From the NCBI GenBank assembly GCA_946807835.1, contig OX327700.1, positions 22,418,001 through 22,482,000 on the forward strand: a stretch of 64,000 bases of DNA, in the 5' to 3' direction. Positions 51,601-64,000 of the stretch are shown here, piece by piece. This stretch comes from Ailanthus altissimus (taxonomy: Eukaryota; Streptophyta; Magnoliopsida; Sapindales; Simaroubaceae). Positions within the stretch are counted from its first letter, which is position 1. Each line of letters begins with the position of its first letter. The notes below the pieces were generated by a model that did no database searches, was not told the origin of the DNA, and was given only the letters and a program-made list of their open reading frames with translations. A program made the translations under genes and the position numbers.

Positions 51601-54013
51601 TCCTTAAAATGTACTTATAGCCTCAGTCTTAAACATTCTTGATGTCAATAAGTACTTATTGGCAACTGGTATTAATCAAATCAACCACTCTTATCCTCTG
51701 AGAGGTTGAATATATTTTTCTCTCAAGCAAGTGAAAATATGCTTATTAACTACTTGCTTGAAATTAGGAACTCATATCAATCTAAGAACTTAAAACCTCT
51801 CTTATTTCTAAGAATTTTGGAATCCATAGATTTTTAGCATAAATCTTGCTTTGATAAACTTAGGACATGTCCTAATATAAGAAAGTAATAACTTGCCCTA
51901 AGTTAATAAGGATTCTACTACCAAACACAATAAGACCTATAAAGATAGGGGCTAAGATATAAAGAAGGGGGCTAAGCCTTTTTGAACTTTTTTTCTTCTC
52001 CTGAATTCTATAAGAAGAAACTATAACATTTAGGATTCCATGACAACCTCAAAATAAGCTCTGAGATAGTAAACTTATAAATTTATTCATTTATTTGATA
52101 AAGGTATTCTAGCATTGCCTTTTTATCTTCTTTTTTTAATATAAAAACTATCTTCATTAATGCATTTAAGTGAGTTTTAGATTCAATAAAGTGAATGTAA
52201 GCTCACATATAGCTGAACTGCTATAATTCCATATCTTGAATATTCTTATGATGATTTTTTCTTTAATCTTGATTGAATAGTTTTTTCTTTGATCTTGATC
52301 AAATGTTGGGCTTAAATAGCCTAACATGCATGTTAAATCAATTATAAAATTATCTCAATTAAAAGTTAACATACACACCAAGTCTAATGAGTGCTAATAA
52401 ATGATCATCTCGATCCAATTTATTAATAAACTCATTCACTGTTAAAAAAAAAAAATTAACCTGGCTTAGGATAACTCAAAATTCGGAGTCTATCAATCTA
52501 ATTCTATCAAATCTTATTGTTTAGAATCAAAATTAACATTTTTTAGTTGGTGACGACTGAATTAAAGCTAATTTATTTCAATTCTAAGGAAGCAAACATG
52601 ATGTATTTGGTTTGAAATAATTATATGCACTACTATTGGTAACCTATTGACAATTGCCCCGTTGTATAACTATTATCGTTTATATGTTGAACTTTTCATG
52701 TATTGATTTTGCATATTATTTCTTGAACTTAATTTAGTGGTATTTTTAATCGTTGAATTGGGCCCGATTGCTGTAATTGGACTTGAATCTGAGTATCTTT
52801 TATAGTCATTTTTTATGGATGTGAATAGTAAATATGAGAGATGTACTCAGTATATCTAAAAGTTTGATCCCTGTACCCAACTCTCCTAAGACAATTGTGA
52901 TTTGTGAGAACAAATATCATCGGAGTGGTCATACTACTTTTGTTCAATTGTTTGATAAATTCAACTCCTAGCAATATAATATAAAAAATATTATTATTCA
53001 CTTAGCCATGCTAAGTACCATCAGTCGAAATTAACACTTTGCAGTTGGTACCAACAAATTTATTCAAATATAAGAAAGCAAACATGATAAATTTTGTTTT
53101 CATTTATTTAAGATCAATCCATTCATATTTGGTAGTTCCAACTTCATTCTATTCTTTTTACTAAATGCATAAATTTTGTTCTCCTCTGTTAGAATAATCC
53201 AACCCCGTCACCATAAGGATTAAGGGGTTCAGAAATGTACTTGAACCATTCTTCCTGTGGGCTTACATATTATTTTCTATTGTACTCGATTATTATTTTT
53301 ATATATATGAAAAAAAAAATAATTAAACTTAAGACCTAAAGAATACACTGCAAGCCCTTAAATTACTGGACTATCAATTGGGTGACATTAGGCTTCGAGT
53401 GCTTTTAACAGAAATTTAATGGGCGTGATTCGTAAATAGGTGGGGTGAGTGCAGCAAAGCAAAAATCAGCCCATCACAAATTGCTTGAATGTCAGTGTGT
53501 CACGTATTCAGCTAATCCCCATGGGTGGGACTCCCAAAAAAAATTCCTTCGAGAGTAACTATCACTCTTGATTTAAAGTCTTGATAACCCTTAATTATAA
53601 ATATCATTATTCTTTTAAAAAAATATATATATTTAAAAATAATGACACACTTTATTGCAGTATATTACATAGACCTGTAATCTTTTACACCATAATAAAT
53701 AGAAATAGAAGAACATCAACCCAAGACCAACGTCAAAACTTTGTGGCTTGGCTCAGTTGGATATAATTTTTTTTTTCTTTTAAATATAAAAATTCAGCTT
53801 AGCTTGAATTGATTTAAGCCAGCCTCAAAACTTCTAAAATGTTACCCAAGTGGGCCTTTGCTTGATAAAAGTCTGAACGATCTGACAATTACTAGGCCTG
53901 GCCCAAACAACCAGGACTTTAAATATGTAAATAAATATATATATATATATATATATATTTACTTGACTATTGCTTGGACTTAAACCTACATTAAAAAAGA
54001 AAAAGTGAAGTGA
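51601..54013. other. Intergenic DNA with a weak direct repeat
   Basis: No gene recognised. Two related ~75-bp segments (about 52521-52612 and 53024-53096) share AGTTGGT and AAGCAAACATGAT words. An A run near 53309-53318 next to a tRNA-B-box-like stretch and an (AT)n tract at about 53937-53957 were also seen. Confidence 0.5.
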
Positions 54014-54029
54014 ACTCGATCTACCACTT
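54014..54029. repeat. Target-site duplication of a LINE insertion, left
   Basis: ACTCGATCTACCACTT, repeated exactly at 54412-54427. Confidence 0.92.
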
Positions 54030-54411
54030 TTTTTTTTTTTTTAAGGAAATTTCACTACTAAACGGAACAAGTTACAAAGGAAAAGCTTTAGAATAATTTA
54101 AAGCAAGTTTGGGTAGCTTATCTGCCAACTCATTTTTTGTCCTAGGAATAGAATGCAAGGCTGGTTGAACAAAGCCTTTGAGGAGGGTGCGAATCTCCTG
54201 GATCAACTATTTAATTTCAGTGTATGAACTTAGCTCTTTTTTAACAAGACAAACAACATTGCTAGCATCCAATTCTATAATCACTTTGGAACAATTCAGG
54301 TCAGAAAGCTAACTTGAGCCCCAAGTGGATTGCTTCAGCTTCAGCCGGTTCTACATTGTTCCAATATTTCCTTGGTGCTACTGCCATTGCTATGGGGTTA
54401 TCTTCCTCATT
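54030..54411 (-). mobile_element. 5'-truncated LINE with RNase H domain and poly(A) tail
   Basis: In minus orientation the insert holds a decayed plant LINE RNase H domain (segments such as AEAEAIHLGLKLAF, then VIIELDASNVV- and RTKNELADK-like stretches across several frames) and ends in a poly(A) tail, seen as a T run on the plus strand (54030-54042). A 16-bp TSD flanks it. Only about 380 bp of the 3' end was inserted, the usual outcome of target-primed reverse transcription. Confidence 0.88.
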
Positions 54412-54427
54412 ACTCGATCTACCACTT
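54412..54427. repeat. Target-site duplication of a LINE insertion, right
   Basis: ACTCGATCTACCACTT, partner of 54014-54029. Confidence 0.92.
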
Positions 54428-56449
54428 AAACATACTAAAGTGTGTATTTGGTTACACATTTTTATTAGTTAAAAAAATAATTTTAATGACGTTTGATTGT
54501 AATTGAAGAAGAATTTTTAGAGATTATAAAAATTATTTTAATATACTTCTAAAAATTTAAAATTTAAATTTTTAAAAATAATTTTTTTATATTTGTATAA
54601 TAACACATATACCTTAATAATATTTTATTACTTTCATAACATATTCTTAAAAAAAATTATATTCAACTAATATATTTTAACTTTTTATTAAAAGTCTTCA
54701 TATCTTCATATATTTACAATTATTATATCTCTATAAAGGTTTGTTAACAATTTTTTTTTATCATAAGTATGTAGTATTTTATTTTATTTTTAATTTTTAT
54801 ATTAAACATAATAATTTAATTAATTTATTGATTGTTATATATTAATTTTACTTAAATTATTGTAAATTTGTATTTATTAATGTTGAGAGTTCTAATTATT
54901 TTAGTCATTATTTTATAATAATTACAAAATTAAATTTTAGTACAAATCGTTTTTTGTATTATCTATAAAAACAGGCTAGTAAATTTTAAAGATCAAATTA
55001 TAAAATTTATTTTATGTAAAAAATATTGATTTGTTTAGAATTTAAATCAAAATTTTATTAAATATTTTTTTTATAATTTAATATCAGATAAGTATTTTTA
55101 ATAATATGTAAATAAATAATTTATTACTTCAAATAAGTATTTTAATTGAGAATCCAATGATTAATGATTTTTTTAAAAAAATTATTCTTTCAAAAATTAT
55201 ATTTAAAAGGTTTAACCAAATAAACTCTAAAATGCAGAAAAAATTAACAATACTAATCCGAATATTATTGGATCATTTATCAAATCATTTAATTATGAAT
55301 GTGATAATTTGAAGCAGCATTGATCTTTAATACAGATCTAGAAAGAATGGCATTAACATTTTTAATTTAACCTATCGTGAACAAATAAAAAAAAAGAGTA
55401 AAGAAAAAGAAAGATAAGGATATAAATAAAGAGAATTGAAGTAGAGGTCGAGGGATTGGCAGACAATAAGGTTAGAAAAGAGATACCATCGCCTGCTTTA
55501 TTCCATCCCCTCAACAACTAATCTGTCGAGAAGATTTATGCGATTCATTTGATCTCCCCCCCTCCCTCTGAAGCTTCCAACTTATTATTATTTTTTTATA
55601 TTGTTGTTCTTTTGGAAAATGTTAAGCAAAGAATCAAAGTCAAAAGTGATGATGTGGAAATTTTGTTACAATTTCGAACCGCATAAAAGTTTGGATTGGA
55701 GCAAGGTGATTGTGAAAGGAATATAAAGATTAGAGATAAAAACAAGACACTGACCAATTTGTATTAATAAAATATAAAAAAGGGATTAGATTATTAAAAA
55801 AAAATAAAAGAAAAATTGAACACCAAATTTAAATTTTGGTTGCATTTGATAAGGTTAGGTTATTGAAATAAAGAGATTATTATTCAAAGTAAAACACAAA
55901 TCACATCAGAAATCACATTTCACATCAACGCGCTTTCTGACGTTAAAGAGCCTACGCCATCGCTGAATAAGCTGATAGCCCCATATTCATTTTCATTGAC
56001 TGAAAAGTGGAAAAGTTAGAGCTCCAAACTCGAGAGTTAGAAACTTCGAATTCAAACCATTTTTTTTTTCTGTGAACGCCCTTTTTCTCTCTTGTAATAT
56101 TATTAATAACCAGAAAAATTAGTGGTCTATAGACTATTTTTTTTATAAAAGCTAGTCGGGGCTGAGTCTCAAAGACAAAAGTAATAGTAAGGAAAGTTCG
56201 CAGCAGATAGAAAGAAAATGCTTTACTGCCTTTTGATGTCATCCCATTTGCATTTGGAATACTAAATACTAAACACTTGCTTAACACGTAACGGATGAGT
56301 TATGACTTACTTCTTTCTCTTCCCGATTGCTTTCGAAATTTATACACAATAAGTAACAACTCTACTGGCTCAGCCGAGTTGGCGCACCTCCAAAATTCAC
56401 CGCTTATCTGGTTCGATCGCCTCTCCCTCCACTGATGCGTGAGTATTTC

Positions 56450-56486
<37 letters not shown>

Positions 56487-59400
56487 AAAAACAAAGTAAC
56501 AACCCTACTGCCTACTGTTTTTATACGAGACTTGTAATCCTCCCATTATAATTTTGTCTTTTAATGTATATTAAGATTATATTTATATAATTAGAATATA
56601 AAATTTATAATTTAATTAATATATTATTTTGTATGTTTATTATTAATTATTATTATATTAATAAAAAGTAGAAGTTAACAATTATCTGAGAAGATGTAAT
56701 CACCGATTAATAACATTGAAAATAATTAAAAAAAAACTCAAACCAAATTCAATTTTTTTTAGGTGCATGGTACATATAATTTTTTTCTTAGGTGGTTTTT
56801 TTAAGACCACATGAACCATACCTAAAACCTAGGTTAATATTTTATATTTTAATTTGATGCCCTGGTTTTGAAAAATCAATTCAATCTTCTTCATTTCATT
56901 CTTTGGCCAACCAAATCCCAATTCTAAAATTTTATTTTTTTCTTTCTCGCTCACTTTGTCATCGGCTCCCTCAACACTCCTTATAACTCATAACAGTCAC
57001 CAGTAGAACTAATAAGTAGGCTCACCAATTTAGCCTATATTCAAATCCAGATTTAAAAAAATTTAAAAATCTAGCATTGCTCAAATTCAAAAATTTTGAT
57101 TTTTTTTTTAACAATTTAGATCCGAGTTTTTCTCAAATATAAAAAACTCAACCGAAACCCGAATTTTATTTTTTATTTAAATAAAACTTAAATTAATTTT
57201 AAAATTTTAATATATATAAATTTAACACTTTTTTTAATAAAATAAATATCAACAAAAGTTTAAATTAAACCTAAAAAACATATAAATATATTAATAAAAA
57301 CTCGAGTTTAAACCCTAATCCAACTTAAAAAAATCTAACAAAACTCAAGTTTTAAATTTATACAAAAAATTTAGATTCGAATAGTAAAATTTGAATTTAA
57401 ATTTTGCTATCCCTACCAATAACGAATTCAAATTTTGCTATCCCTACCAATAACGAACACCACTCCACTTGGCACTTATTCAATCACTCACTCGCTCTCA
57501 CAATCTCATTTGACTCACTCACTACGTTTGCAACTCATGCAGTCACTGTGCTAATCTTACATGCCGTAACCACATACTAGCAGTCCATTAGCCAGTCACT
57601 GCTTACTGCCCACCATGGCACCACCACTCTACAATGTAGGCGAGCTGAAACTTGCGATAACTAATTTCACGCCTGCACCGCCAAGCAGGCCACCAAGCAA
57701 TCCACGATGCCACGCCAAATTCACTTGCACTTCGCCACCAATTCACTAGCTACCATTATCATTTGTCAGCCAGCTGTCAAATTTAGCCCAATCGTGACTA
57801 GCGAGTCTCCACCCTCCCTTAGTCAAATACCGAATTTCAATTTCTATTTAATTCAAATTAACAAATTTCAGAATGTTCAAATTCATTTTATTTTATTATG
57901 ATTTATTTTGTTATTAGATTTTTGATTGAAATTTTGAATAAATTTTTTTCTTAAATGCTTTTAAGATGTAGATGGCTTTGTGATTATGTGAATGTCTTTT
58001 AAAATATAGATGGGTTAACTTAATTTGTTTGATTAAAATATGATTAAATTGTTGTTTACAATTATACAGTTAGAACTTAGAATTTAGATGAATATATTAC
58101 TACATTAACATTTTTCGAAATAAGTATAAAAATCATTGAAAAGGAAAGATCATAGAAGGTAAGAAAATAAATTTAAAATTTTAATAATTATAAAATGAAA
58201 AAAATTAATTTAATAATATATTAGATTGTTAATACAATCTAACAATTGCCTAACAAAATGAACACTCAAAATTTATATGTAAAAAAATTAAAAGAAAAAA
58301 ATTCCTATAAAACATGAGTTTTGAGAACTCAAACTATGTTTGAATTAAAACTCATATCTGATCTATGCTTAAAACAAAATCGAATGCAACACAAGTTTCA
58401 AAATGCTTCAAAAAAATCTGAGTTTGAGCATGAGTGGGGTAAAACTTGAATTCGAACTTGAATTTTACCATTCTTAAATGACATATCATATGCTATGTAT
58501 ATGTAGCACTACCCATATATTAATTAATTAATTCACATCCATTCAATTGAATTTCCATTAATTCAAATTTACAAATATCTTCAAATTTATTTCTCCATTG
58601 AACTCAATTTCAAAACTAATTTCTAAATAACTGATTTATAATACAATATTAAGTGCCCTTTTTTTTAAAAAAATATAAAGATTTATATATTATTTAGTAA
58701 AGTTTTAATGTAAGTAAATTCATATATTTGAATAAAATATTTATTATTTTTAATCTTTTCTACCTTTAAAAATAAATATAAGAAACTAACATTTTAATAT
58801 ATGTACCGTTTCAAATATCAAGATTTGACAATAAACAGAATTATGTGTGAAGTTATATTAAATATTATAATAATATCTATAAAAAAATTACAGAATTAAT
58901 TTAAAATTTTCGAATTTAACATTATATTAACTAATTTCAATAATTTTGATTTGTGATAATCACATTCAATTGTTAAAACACATCGCGTTCACACTTGGAT
59001 TAGTGAATACTCGCCTCTCCTCTTAGTTGCAATATAATACTAAAAAAAACCAGGAAAATAAGAAAAACAAACGTATTTGATGTTAATTAAAATATTAAAA
59101 AAATAAATTAAGTTAAATATTTAATGGAAAAAAACAAACCTTTATAAAAAAAGTTGGCTTATGTTCTCCCCTTCGCAGCAAATCCTATATTTTTCCCTTC
59201 GCATGGTGCAAGTAAACCGTTCAGTCAAAAGGATCTGGTACGTGTGGGGTCCATAAGAATAAAAACTTAAAAAGAGTCGAACAAATACTATGAAATCCAA
59301 TCCCTTCCCTTCCCCAAGAAGTAGAGCAATAAAGATGATGCAAAGCTTACACGATAAGCCTTTAAATTATCTACAACATGCTAGTGCACGCTAACGTCAC

Positions 59401-60405
59401 AGTACCCTAGCTCCCCATTGGTGTCCCCGCCGCCCACCCTGTCATCATCGTCAGCGTCTCTCTCTGATCGAAACGTGGCATTGGAATTTGAAAACTTCCT
59501 GCTAACTACCTCTTTTTAAAAAATAAAAAATAAAAAATAAAAAGCAAGAAAATTTAAAATAAAAGACTTTACCATCTATCGAAGAACTTGTTGTACGGAA
59601 AGTGCGCTTTAAAAGACTTTACCATATTTGATATTCCATGATCCTTCTTTATCGTTGCTAAGGAAACGTGCATCGTCTTGTTGTATATTTACTACCATAC
59701 CCTCCTCGTGGTGGGCCTGACAAGCTGTGTCTGTTACTGTTTAATAATACAAAAAATTAACAAAAATTCAATGTCCCAACCAATATGTGTTCTATCAGAG
59801 TTTGTTATTATCAATAGACGTGAAGGTCTTTGAGTCGTATCCCGTTTTATGAAATAAAAAAAATAATAATAGAGGGTTTCCTAAATCAATACTTTCCAAA
59901 ACCAAAAGTAATTATTTATTTATTTCTAAATGTTGTGTGTTTTTAATTATTGCTGTTTTGTATTGTCTGGGCTCATTGTGTAGACGACTAGTGACATGCC
60001 TTGGAAATGATCGTCCGTAGCTTTCATTACTTTTCTGTGGGAAGCCCCGCTGCCTAAGGATCCTCTGACGCGCTCAGTAGAAGAAAGGTGGGGATATTAA
60101 CAGTAACACTCACCCCAGACCGTAATTTTAATTTTAATTATATCTTATTCTTTTTAATTTATAAATGAAAATACTTTTAATTTTTTTATAATACAAATAA
60201 CTGAAATAATTTAAATAAGGATAATTTTATTTTTTAAATTAAATGAAAAAATAATTAAAATTAAAGACGGTGTTAAAATGTAATTTAGGTAAATTTGAAA
60301 GAGTTGAAAATTACTCAACTTATCCGGATGTCTTGACACGTGTAATTTTTAATTTTAAAAATAAAGACAAGAGTTTCGTTATTCGTGGGTGCTGATGAGC
60401 TTTTC
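54428..60405. other. AT-rich intergenic DNA
   Basis: No gene supported. Visible items: an (AT)n microsatellite at about 56456-56480, a ~31-bp tandem duplication (TTTGCTATCCCTACCAATAACG) at about 57398-57457, Pro/His-coding-like but unsupported CA-rich sequence at 57450-57760, and A/T homopolymers. The frame at 55952-56287 lacks an ATG start and any known domain. Confidence 0.55.
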
Positions 60406-60432
60406 GGGGGGGGGGGGGGGGGGGGGGGGGGG
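60406..60432 (+). repeat. 27-nt poly(G) run
   Basis: An uninterrupted run of 27 G on the plus strand, followed by ATGGGGAT. It lies about 0.96 kb upstream of the AGO5 start codon. It can form G-quadruplexes; the exact length may be affected by sequencing. Confidence 0.85.
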
Positions 60433-61203
60433 ATGGGGATTTTCCTTTGGAAGATTTTGATTTTTGAGCGAGTACCAAATTTACGTACAACCGATGAGTT
60501 TGGTATTGTGGCACTGGGCCAACTGTTGTTTCAACAACATTTGGTCAATGTTCCCCAATTGTCTGAAGATTTGGTTTGCCCTCATAATTTATTGACTATT
60601 TTACCCTCAGCCGCCGGCTGTCCATTGCCCTTTTCTTTTTCTTCCGTTTACCTAGGCATATTAGATAGGAGTGTCAGAGGCCCCAAATCATCTTGTCCTA
60701 AATTATGAAACGAGAGAGTTGAGGAGTTGGTCATAGTTATCGCCAAAAAGTACTCTACTAAGATTACAATAGAGTAGACCTTATCTATTAAATTGTCTAC
60801 CAAAATCAAATACCTAAGAAATTTAAATATACGGTCCTCTAAAATGTGGTTTTGTGACACGATAATATATAATAATAAATGACTATAAATCATTATAAAA
60901 TAAATTTAAACTAGAACACAGAGTGGAAATTAATTCAAAACACCGAGAAACAAAAGGACATATAAGGTTATAATTGACTTTTCCGAATACGTTGGTTTAG
61001 AGAATTTGAGGCTCAAGATGGTAGAAGTACGAACGGGAGGTGAAAGACCAACTTTAGACTGGTTGCTTCGGTAACCAATAAAAGGGTACACACTAAACAG
61101 AGAAAAGTGAAAACTGAGTCAGGCAGAGGACACGTGTGAAATTAGAATAGAAAACTGAGGGTAAAATCGCCATGGAGACAAACTGTCGTCTTACCCACGA
61201 CGT
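60433..61203. other. AGO5 upstream region
   Basis: Likely distal promoter. No gene recognised. Short frames across the G run code for glycine or proline runs and are not credible. Confidence 0.5.
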
Positions 61204-61210
61204 TATAAAA
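61204..61210 (+). promoter_or_regulatory. TATA box of AGO5
   Basis: TATAAAA in CGTTATAAAAGCAC, about 180 bp upstream of the ATG at 61390, followed by a pyrimidine-rich leader (TCATTCTCTCTCTTG) typical of plant start regions. Confidence 0.65.
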
Positions 61211-61389
61211 GCACAATCATATTTGCACCTCTCCCATTAATTCCGCTCTGTCATTCTCTCTCTTGAATCTCGATCCCTTTCTGTAAACTCCCACTCTTTG
61301 CTCATTAAAACTTCGTTACTCAAAGCTCTGTTTGCGAATCTGCTGTTATACACTCTTCCTAATCGCAGTCGTTTCTCCTTCTCGAGCCA

Positions 61390-63378
61390 ATGTCAAGACG
61401 AGGTGGTGGTCGCCGGCCTGATTCCCGGCGCGATCAGCCAACTCCGGAGCCTGCGCCTGCGCCGTCATTCCAGCGAGGAGACGGAGGACGGGGCCGCGGC
61501 CGCGGCCGCGGCCGTCAAGGTCCAGCTGGTGGCGGTAGTGGTCGTGGATCACAATCCGGCGCCGGTGAAGTCTCGGGAATCGTACATTCGGCTTCAACTT
61601 CGGCGGCCCCGGCTTATTCTCCTCCTCAGGCTTCTACTTCGGCGGCACCGGCTAATTCTCCTCCTCAGGCTTCTACTTCCGCGGCGCCGGCTTATTCGCT
61701 GCCTCTGGCTTCAACTTCTGCCTCGCCGGCTCATTTAACTCCGTCGTCTTCGGCTTTAGTTTCTTCGCTGAGCCAGGAAGTACAGCAAAAAATGACATTG
61801 GAGGCACCACCGGCGTCGTCAAAGGCCGAAAGATTTCCGGCGAGGCCGGGTTTCGGAACTGTTGGGAGGAAAATAACGGTCCGAGCGAACCATTTTATGG
61901 TCCAAGTTGCCGACAAAGATATTTATCACTACGATGTAACGGAGAAACATACCTTTCTTGTGCTCCCTGTTTTTGGTTTCATATATTTTGCCTTTTTTCT
62001 TTTGGAATAATGTTTTTGGTTTTTTTAATTAGTTCTTATTTTTTTCCCGAGCGTAGAAGGTGCTGCTTTTTTTTTTTAATTTCCCTATGTATTGACTTTG
62101 ATCCTTGTTTCTACTGTTTAGTAAATTTTTAATTTTTTTTGTGCTTTTAAAAAAAAAAAAATTTAATTGTATAATATTTTTAAAAAAATTATTATGTGAG
62201 CAGTATGGGTGTCCCTTGCCTTTATTTATGAATTGTTTTTCTATTGATGTTTAGGTGACTATAACTCCAGAAGTAACGTCCAAGAGAATTAACCGAGAAG
62301 TAATTTCTCAGCTTACTCAATTGTACCGTGCTACACACTTGGGTGAACGAATTCCTGCCTACGATGGCAGGAAGAGCCTCTACACAGCAGGTCCTCTACC
62401 TTTTGAATCGAAGGAATTCGTTGTCAAGTTGCCTGATAACGAACCTCGTGCCAGCTCATCCAGTTCCGCCAGGTATTTCTTGCTTTTAGCACGTGTATTT
62501 CTGTAATGTCATTGATTAAGAACTCGAAATTTAATGCCTCGAGCTATTTGTTTTGCAGAAAGGATCGTAAGTTTAAGGTCGCTATCAAACTGGTGATGAA
62601 GCGTGATCTTTACTCTTTGCAGCAGTTCCTACGCAGTAGACATTGCGAAGCTCCCCAAGATATTATTCAAGTCCTAGATATTGTTCTGAGAGCGGCTCCA
62701 TCAGAGAGGTAACTTAATCATACTTGCATTGACGTTTAATTTCTCTCTCTCTCTCTCTTTTTCTAAAATGTAATTATGATATATGACGTTCTTCCAGCCC
62801 TGCCAGCCCGCCTTGTTTGTCCACAGCTGAACTTTTAATATGTATTATTGGAAATTATCCTTATTTTGGTTTTGTAAATAGTTGGACGAGAGTTGTTCTG
62901 AATATTTGAATCTATTTCCTGGTTTAATTTTTTGGTCTTTGAATGCTTTGGAAGGTTGAAAATAGAATGGCTGACATACATTATGGGATGGAGGTAATTA
63001 ATGAAATTGTTAAACTTCTGCATCAGGTATGCTGTTGTTGGGAGGTCATTTTTCTCTACTCATCTTGGACCCAAGGGTGAACTTGGTGATGGTGTTGAAT
63101 ATTGGCGTGGATATTTTCAGTCTCTTCGGCCAACCCAGATGGGATTATCACTTAATATTGGTATTACCTCTTCAATTTGCTGTTTTGGTAGTGGTGGTGC
63201 TTTCTAAAATTATGCAGGTGTGATTATTTTAGTTGTAATTTTGCTTCTTAAATATATGTTTTTCATGTTGCCAGATATTTCAGCCCGTTCCTTCTATGAG
63301 CCAATTCTAGTAACTGAATTTGTTGCAAAGAATTGCAGAGACTTATCAGGGCCTCTATCTGATCAAGATCGCGTGAAG
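61390..63378 (+). CDS. AGO5: AGO5-type ARGONAUTE, exons 1-5 (3' end outside the window)
   Basis: Exons 61390-61935, 62255-62472, 62559-62708, 63027-63160 and 63275-63378 join through GT-AG introns (319, 86, 318 and 114 bp) and encode the first 384 residues of an expected ~1000. The N-terminus has an RG-rich tract ([11 protein letters not shown], about 32-42) and four 13-residue repeats of the [13 protein letters not shown] type (68-118). The Argonaute N domain starts near 150 ([18 protein letters not shown]), followed by linker words [35 protein letters not shown] and the start of PAZ ([16 protein letters not shown]). The words [14 protein letters not shown] and ARSFYEPI fit AGO5 better than AGO1. 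AGO5 binds small RNAs in reproductive tissues and shoot tips. PAZ remainder, MID and PIWI lie beyond 64000. Confidence 0.93.
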
Positions 63379-64000
63379 GTATCATTTAGTCCTCCTTTTT
63401 GATGGGGTGGCTATAACTAATTCGAGTATCAATTTTAAAATTGTTACCAATTTTAATGTGCATCAATTTTGGTAGTGGTGGTTCTCCTCCCACCTTTACT
63501 GATATGTGAGGAGAACCATTTCAAAGAATACTAACGGATTGGTTATTAGTTTGTTGCTTTTTCTTCCGAGGAAGAGGCTTTGTGTTTTCATTGAATTAGG
63601 CAAAGAATTTACTTATGTTTTGAATGTTACCTAATAGTTTAATGTGGAGAATTGGTAACATAGGTATTACATAACATGAATTCCATGATTTTTATATACA
63701 ACTTATTTGATCCAGCTAATTTTACAGTGTAATTAATCAATTATTAAGGCAATTGTTGCTTTATATTCTGAAGAAGATGTTTTTGGATACATTTGTTTTT
63801 AATTAGATAGAGAGGTTACCTCAGGTTTTAAAATTTTTGTATAACCAAATGTAGGAAATGGTCAATGATTTGGCCTGTAATGCTGATGATAAGAAGATCT
63901 TGAAACGACTGTTAAAATATCTTCCATGCTTACTAGCAATTTTGCTGCCACCTATGTATGCGGTTTTCATTTTGTTGTATATGTAGTAGTTGGTAGAACT
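63379..64000 (+). other. AGO5 intron 5 (open at the window end)
   Basis: After the donor GTATCA at 63379 no sequence matching the expected next AGO exon (lysine-rich start of the next PAZ segment) was found. A frame at about 63855-63985 after an AG is unlike ARGONAUTE. Confidence 0.6.

Noticed and set aside
53310..53400. A-run next to a degraded tRNA B-box-like word, possibly a SINE
   Set aside because: The A box is not convincing and no target-site duplication was found.
55952..56287. 111-codon minus-strand frame
   Set aside because: Starts at GTG, low-complexity, no recognisable family, no neighbouring exon signals.
60385..60708. 107-codon frame across the G run
   Set aside because: Encodes a glycine tract created by the poly(G) run; the opposite strand gives a proline tract. 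Not a gene.
61298..61738. Arg/Leu- and Ala-rich frames overlapping AGO5 exon 1 on both strands
   Set aside because: Shadows of the GC-rich AGO5 exon in other frames.
63855..63985. Open stretch after an AG, considered as AGO5 exon 6
   Set aside because: The translation does not resemble the conserved PAZ continuation of ARGONAUTE proteins.

Overview
The window is nuclear DNA of a flowering plant, almost certainly a eudicot. It is AT-rich, its genes have GT-AG introns, and two plant nuclear gene families can be read at its edges. The middle is a deep nest of LTR retrotransposons. I cannot name the species from sequence alone.

Layout. (1) 1-5543: the 3' part of a decayed plus-strand Ty1/copia element with its 3' LTR, inserted in a LINE relic (5544-5789). 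(2) 5790-8552: AT-rich intergenic DNA. (3) 8553-12017, minus strand: a complete four-exon SRPK-type kinase gene (552 aa). (4) 13256-51600: a ~515-bp sequence present twice in tandem; the second copy is split by a 37.3-kb retrotransposon nest. The outermost element is a minus-strand copia element (13845-51148, target-site duplication CAGTG). Its 3' LTR holds a plus-strand copia solo LTR (15783-30425), which in turn holds a 12.2-kb Athila-type Ty3/gypsy element (17851-30099, TSD CATTC). Its internal region holds a plus-strand copia fragment, itself interrupted by a 2.7-kb gypsy-type solo LTR (34565-37251, TSD CTCGT). Its 5' LTR holds another minus-strand copia element (41094-50543). (5) 51600-61200: intergenic DNA with a short LINE insertion bounded by a 16-bp TSD, microsatellites and a 27-nt G run. 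(6) 61390 to the window end, plus strand: the first five exons of an AGO5-type ARGONAUTE gene.

Most interesting content. The Athila-type element carries two accessory reading frames between pol and the 3' LTR, on its own coding strand. One is an intact, intronless 215-codon LOG-family gene (cytokinin riboside 5'-monophosphate phosphoribohydrolase). The other is a small basic/Cys-cluster ORF, broken by one TGA, whose layout recalls the cysteine-rich RNA-binding proteins of carlaviruses and relatives. The element also has six copies of a covarying hairpin in its 5' leader. Its own protein genes are damaged (the protease active-site segment is missing and there is a frameshift in RNase H), while the LOG frame is still open. 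The two LTRs differ at about 18 substitutions and one indel over ~1558 bp, so the insertion is fairly young.

The host genes at the two ends do not form an obvious functional unit with each other. SRPKs phosphorylate SR splicing factors, and AGO5 is a small-RNA effector. The nest between them contains several same-family LTRs in inverted orientation that could yield double-stranded RNA.
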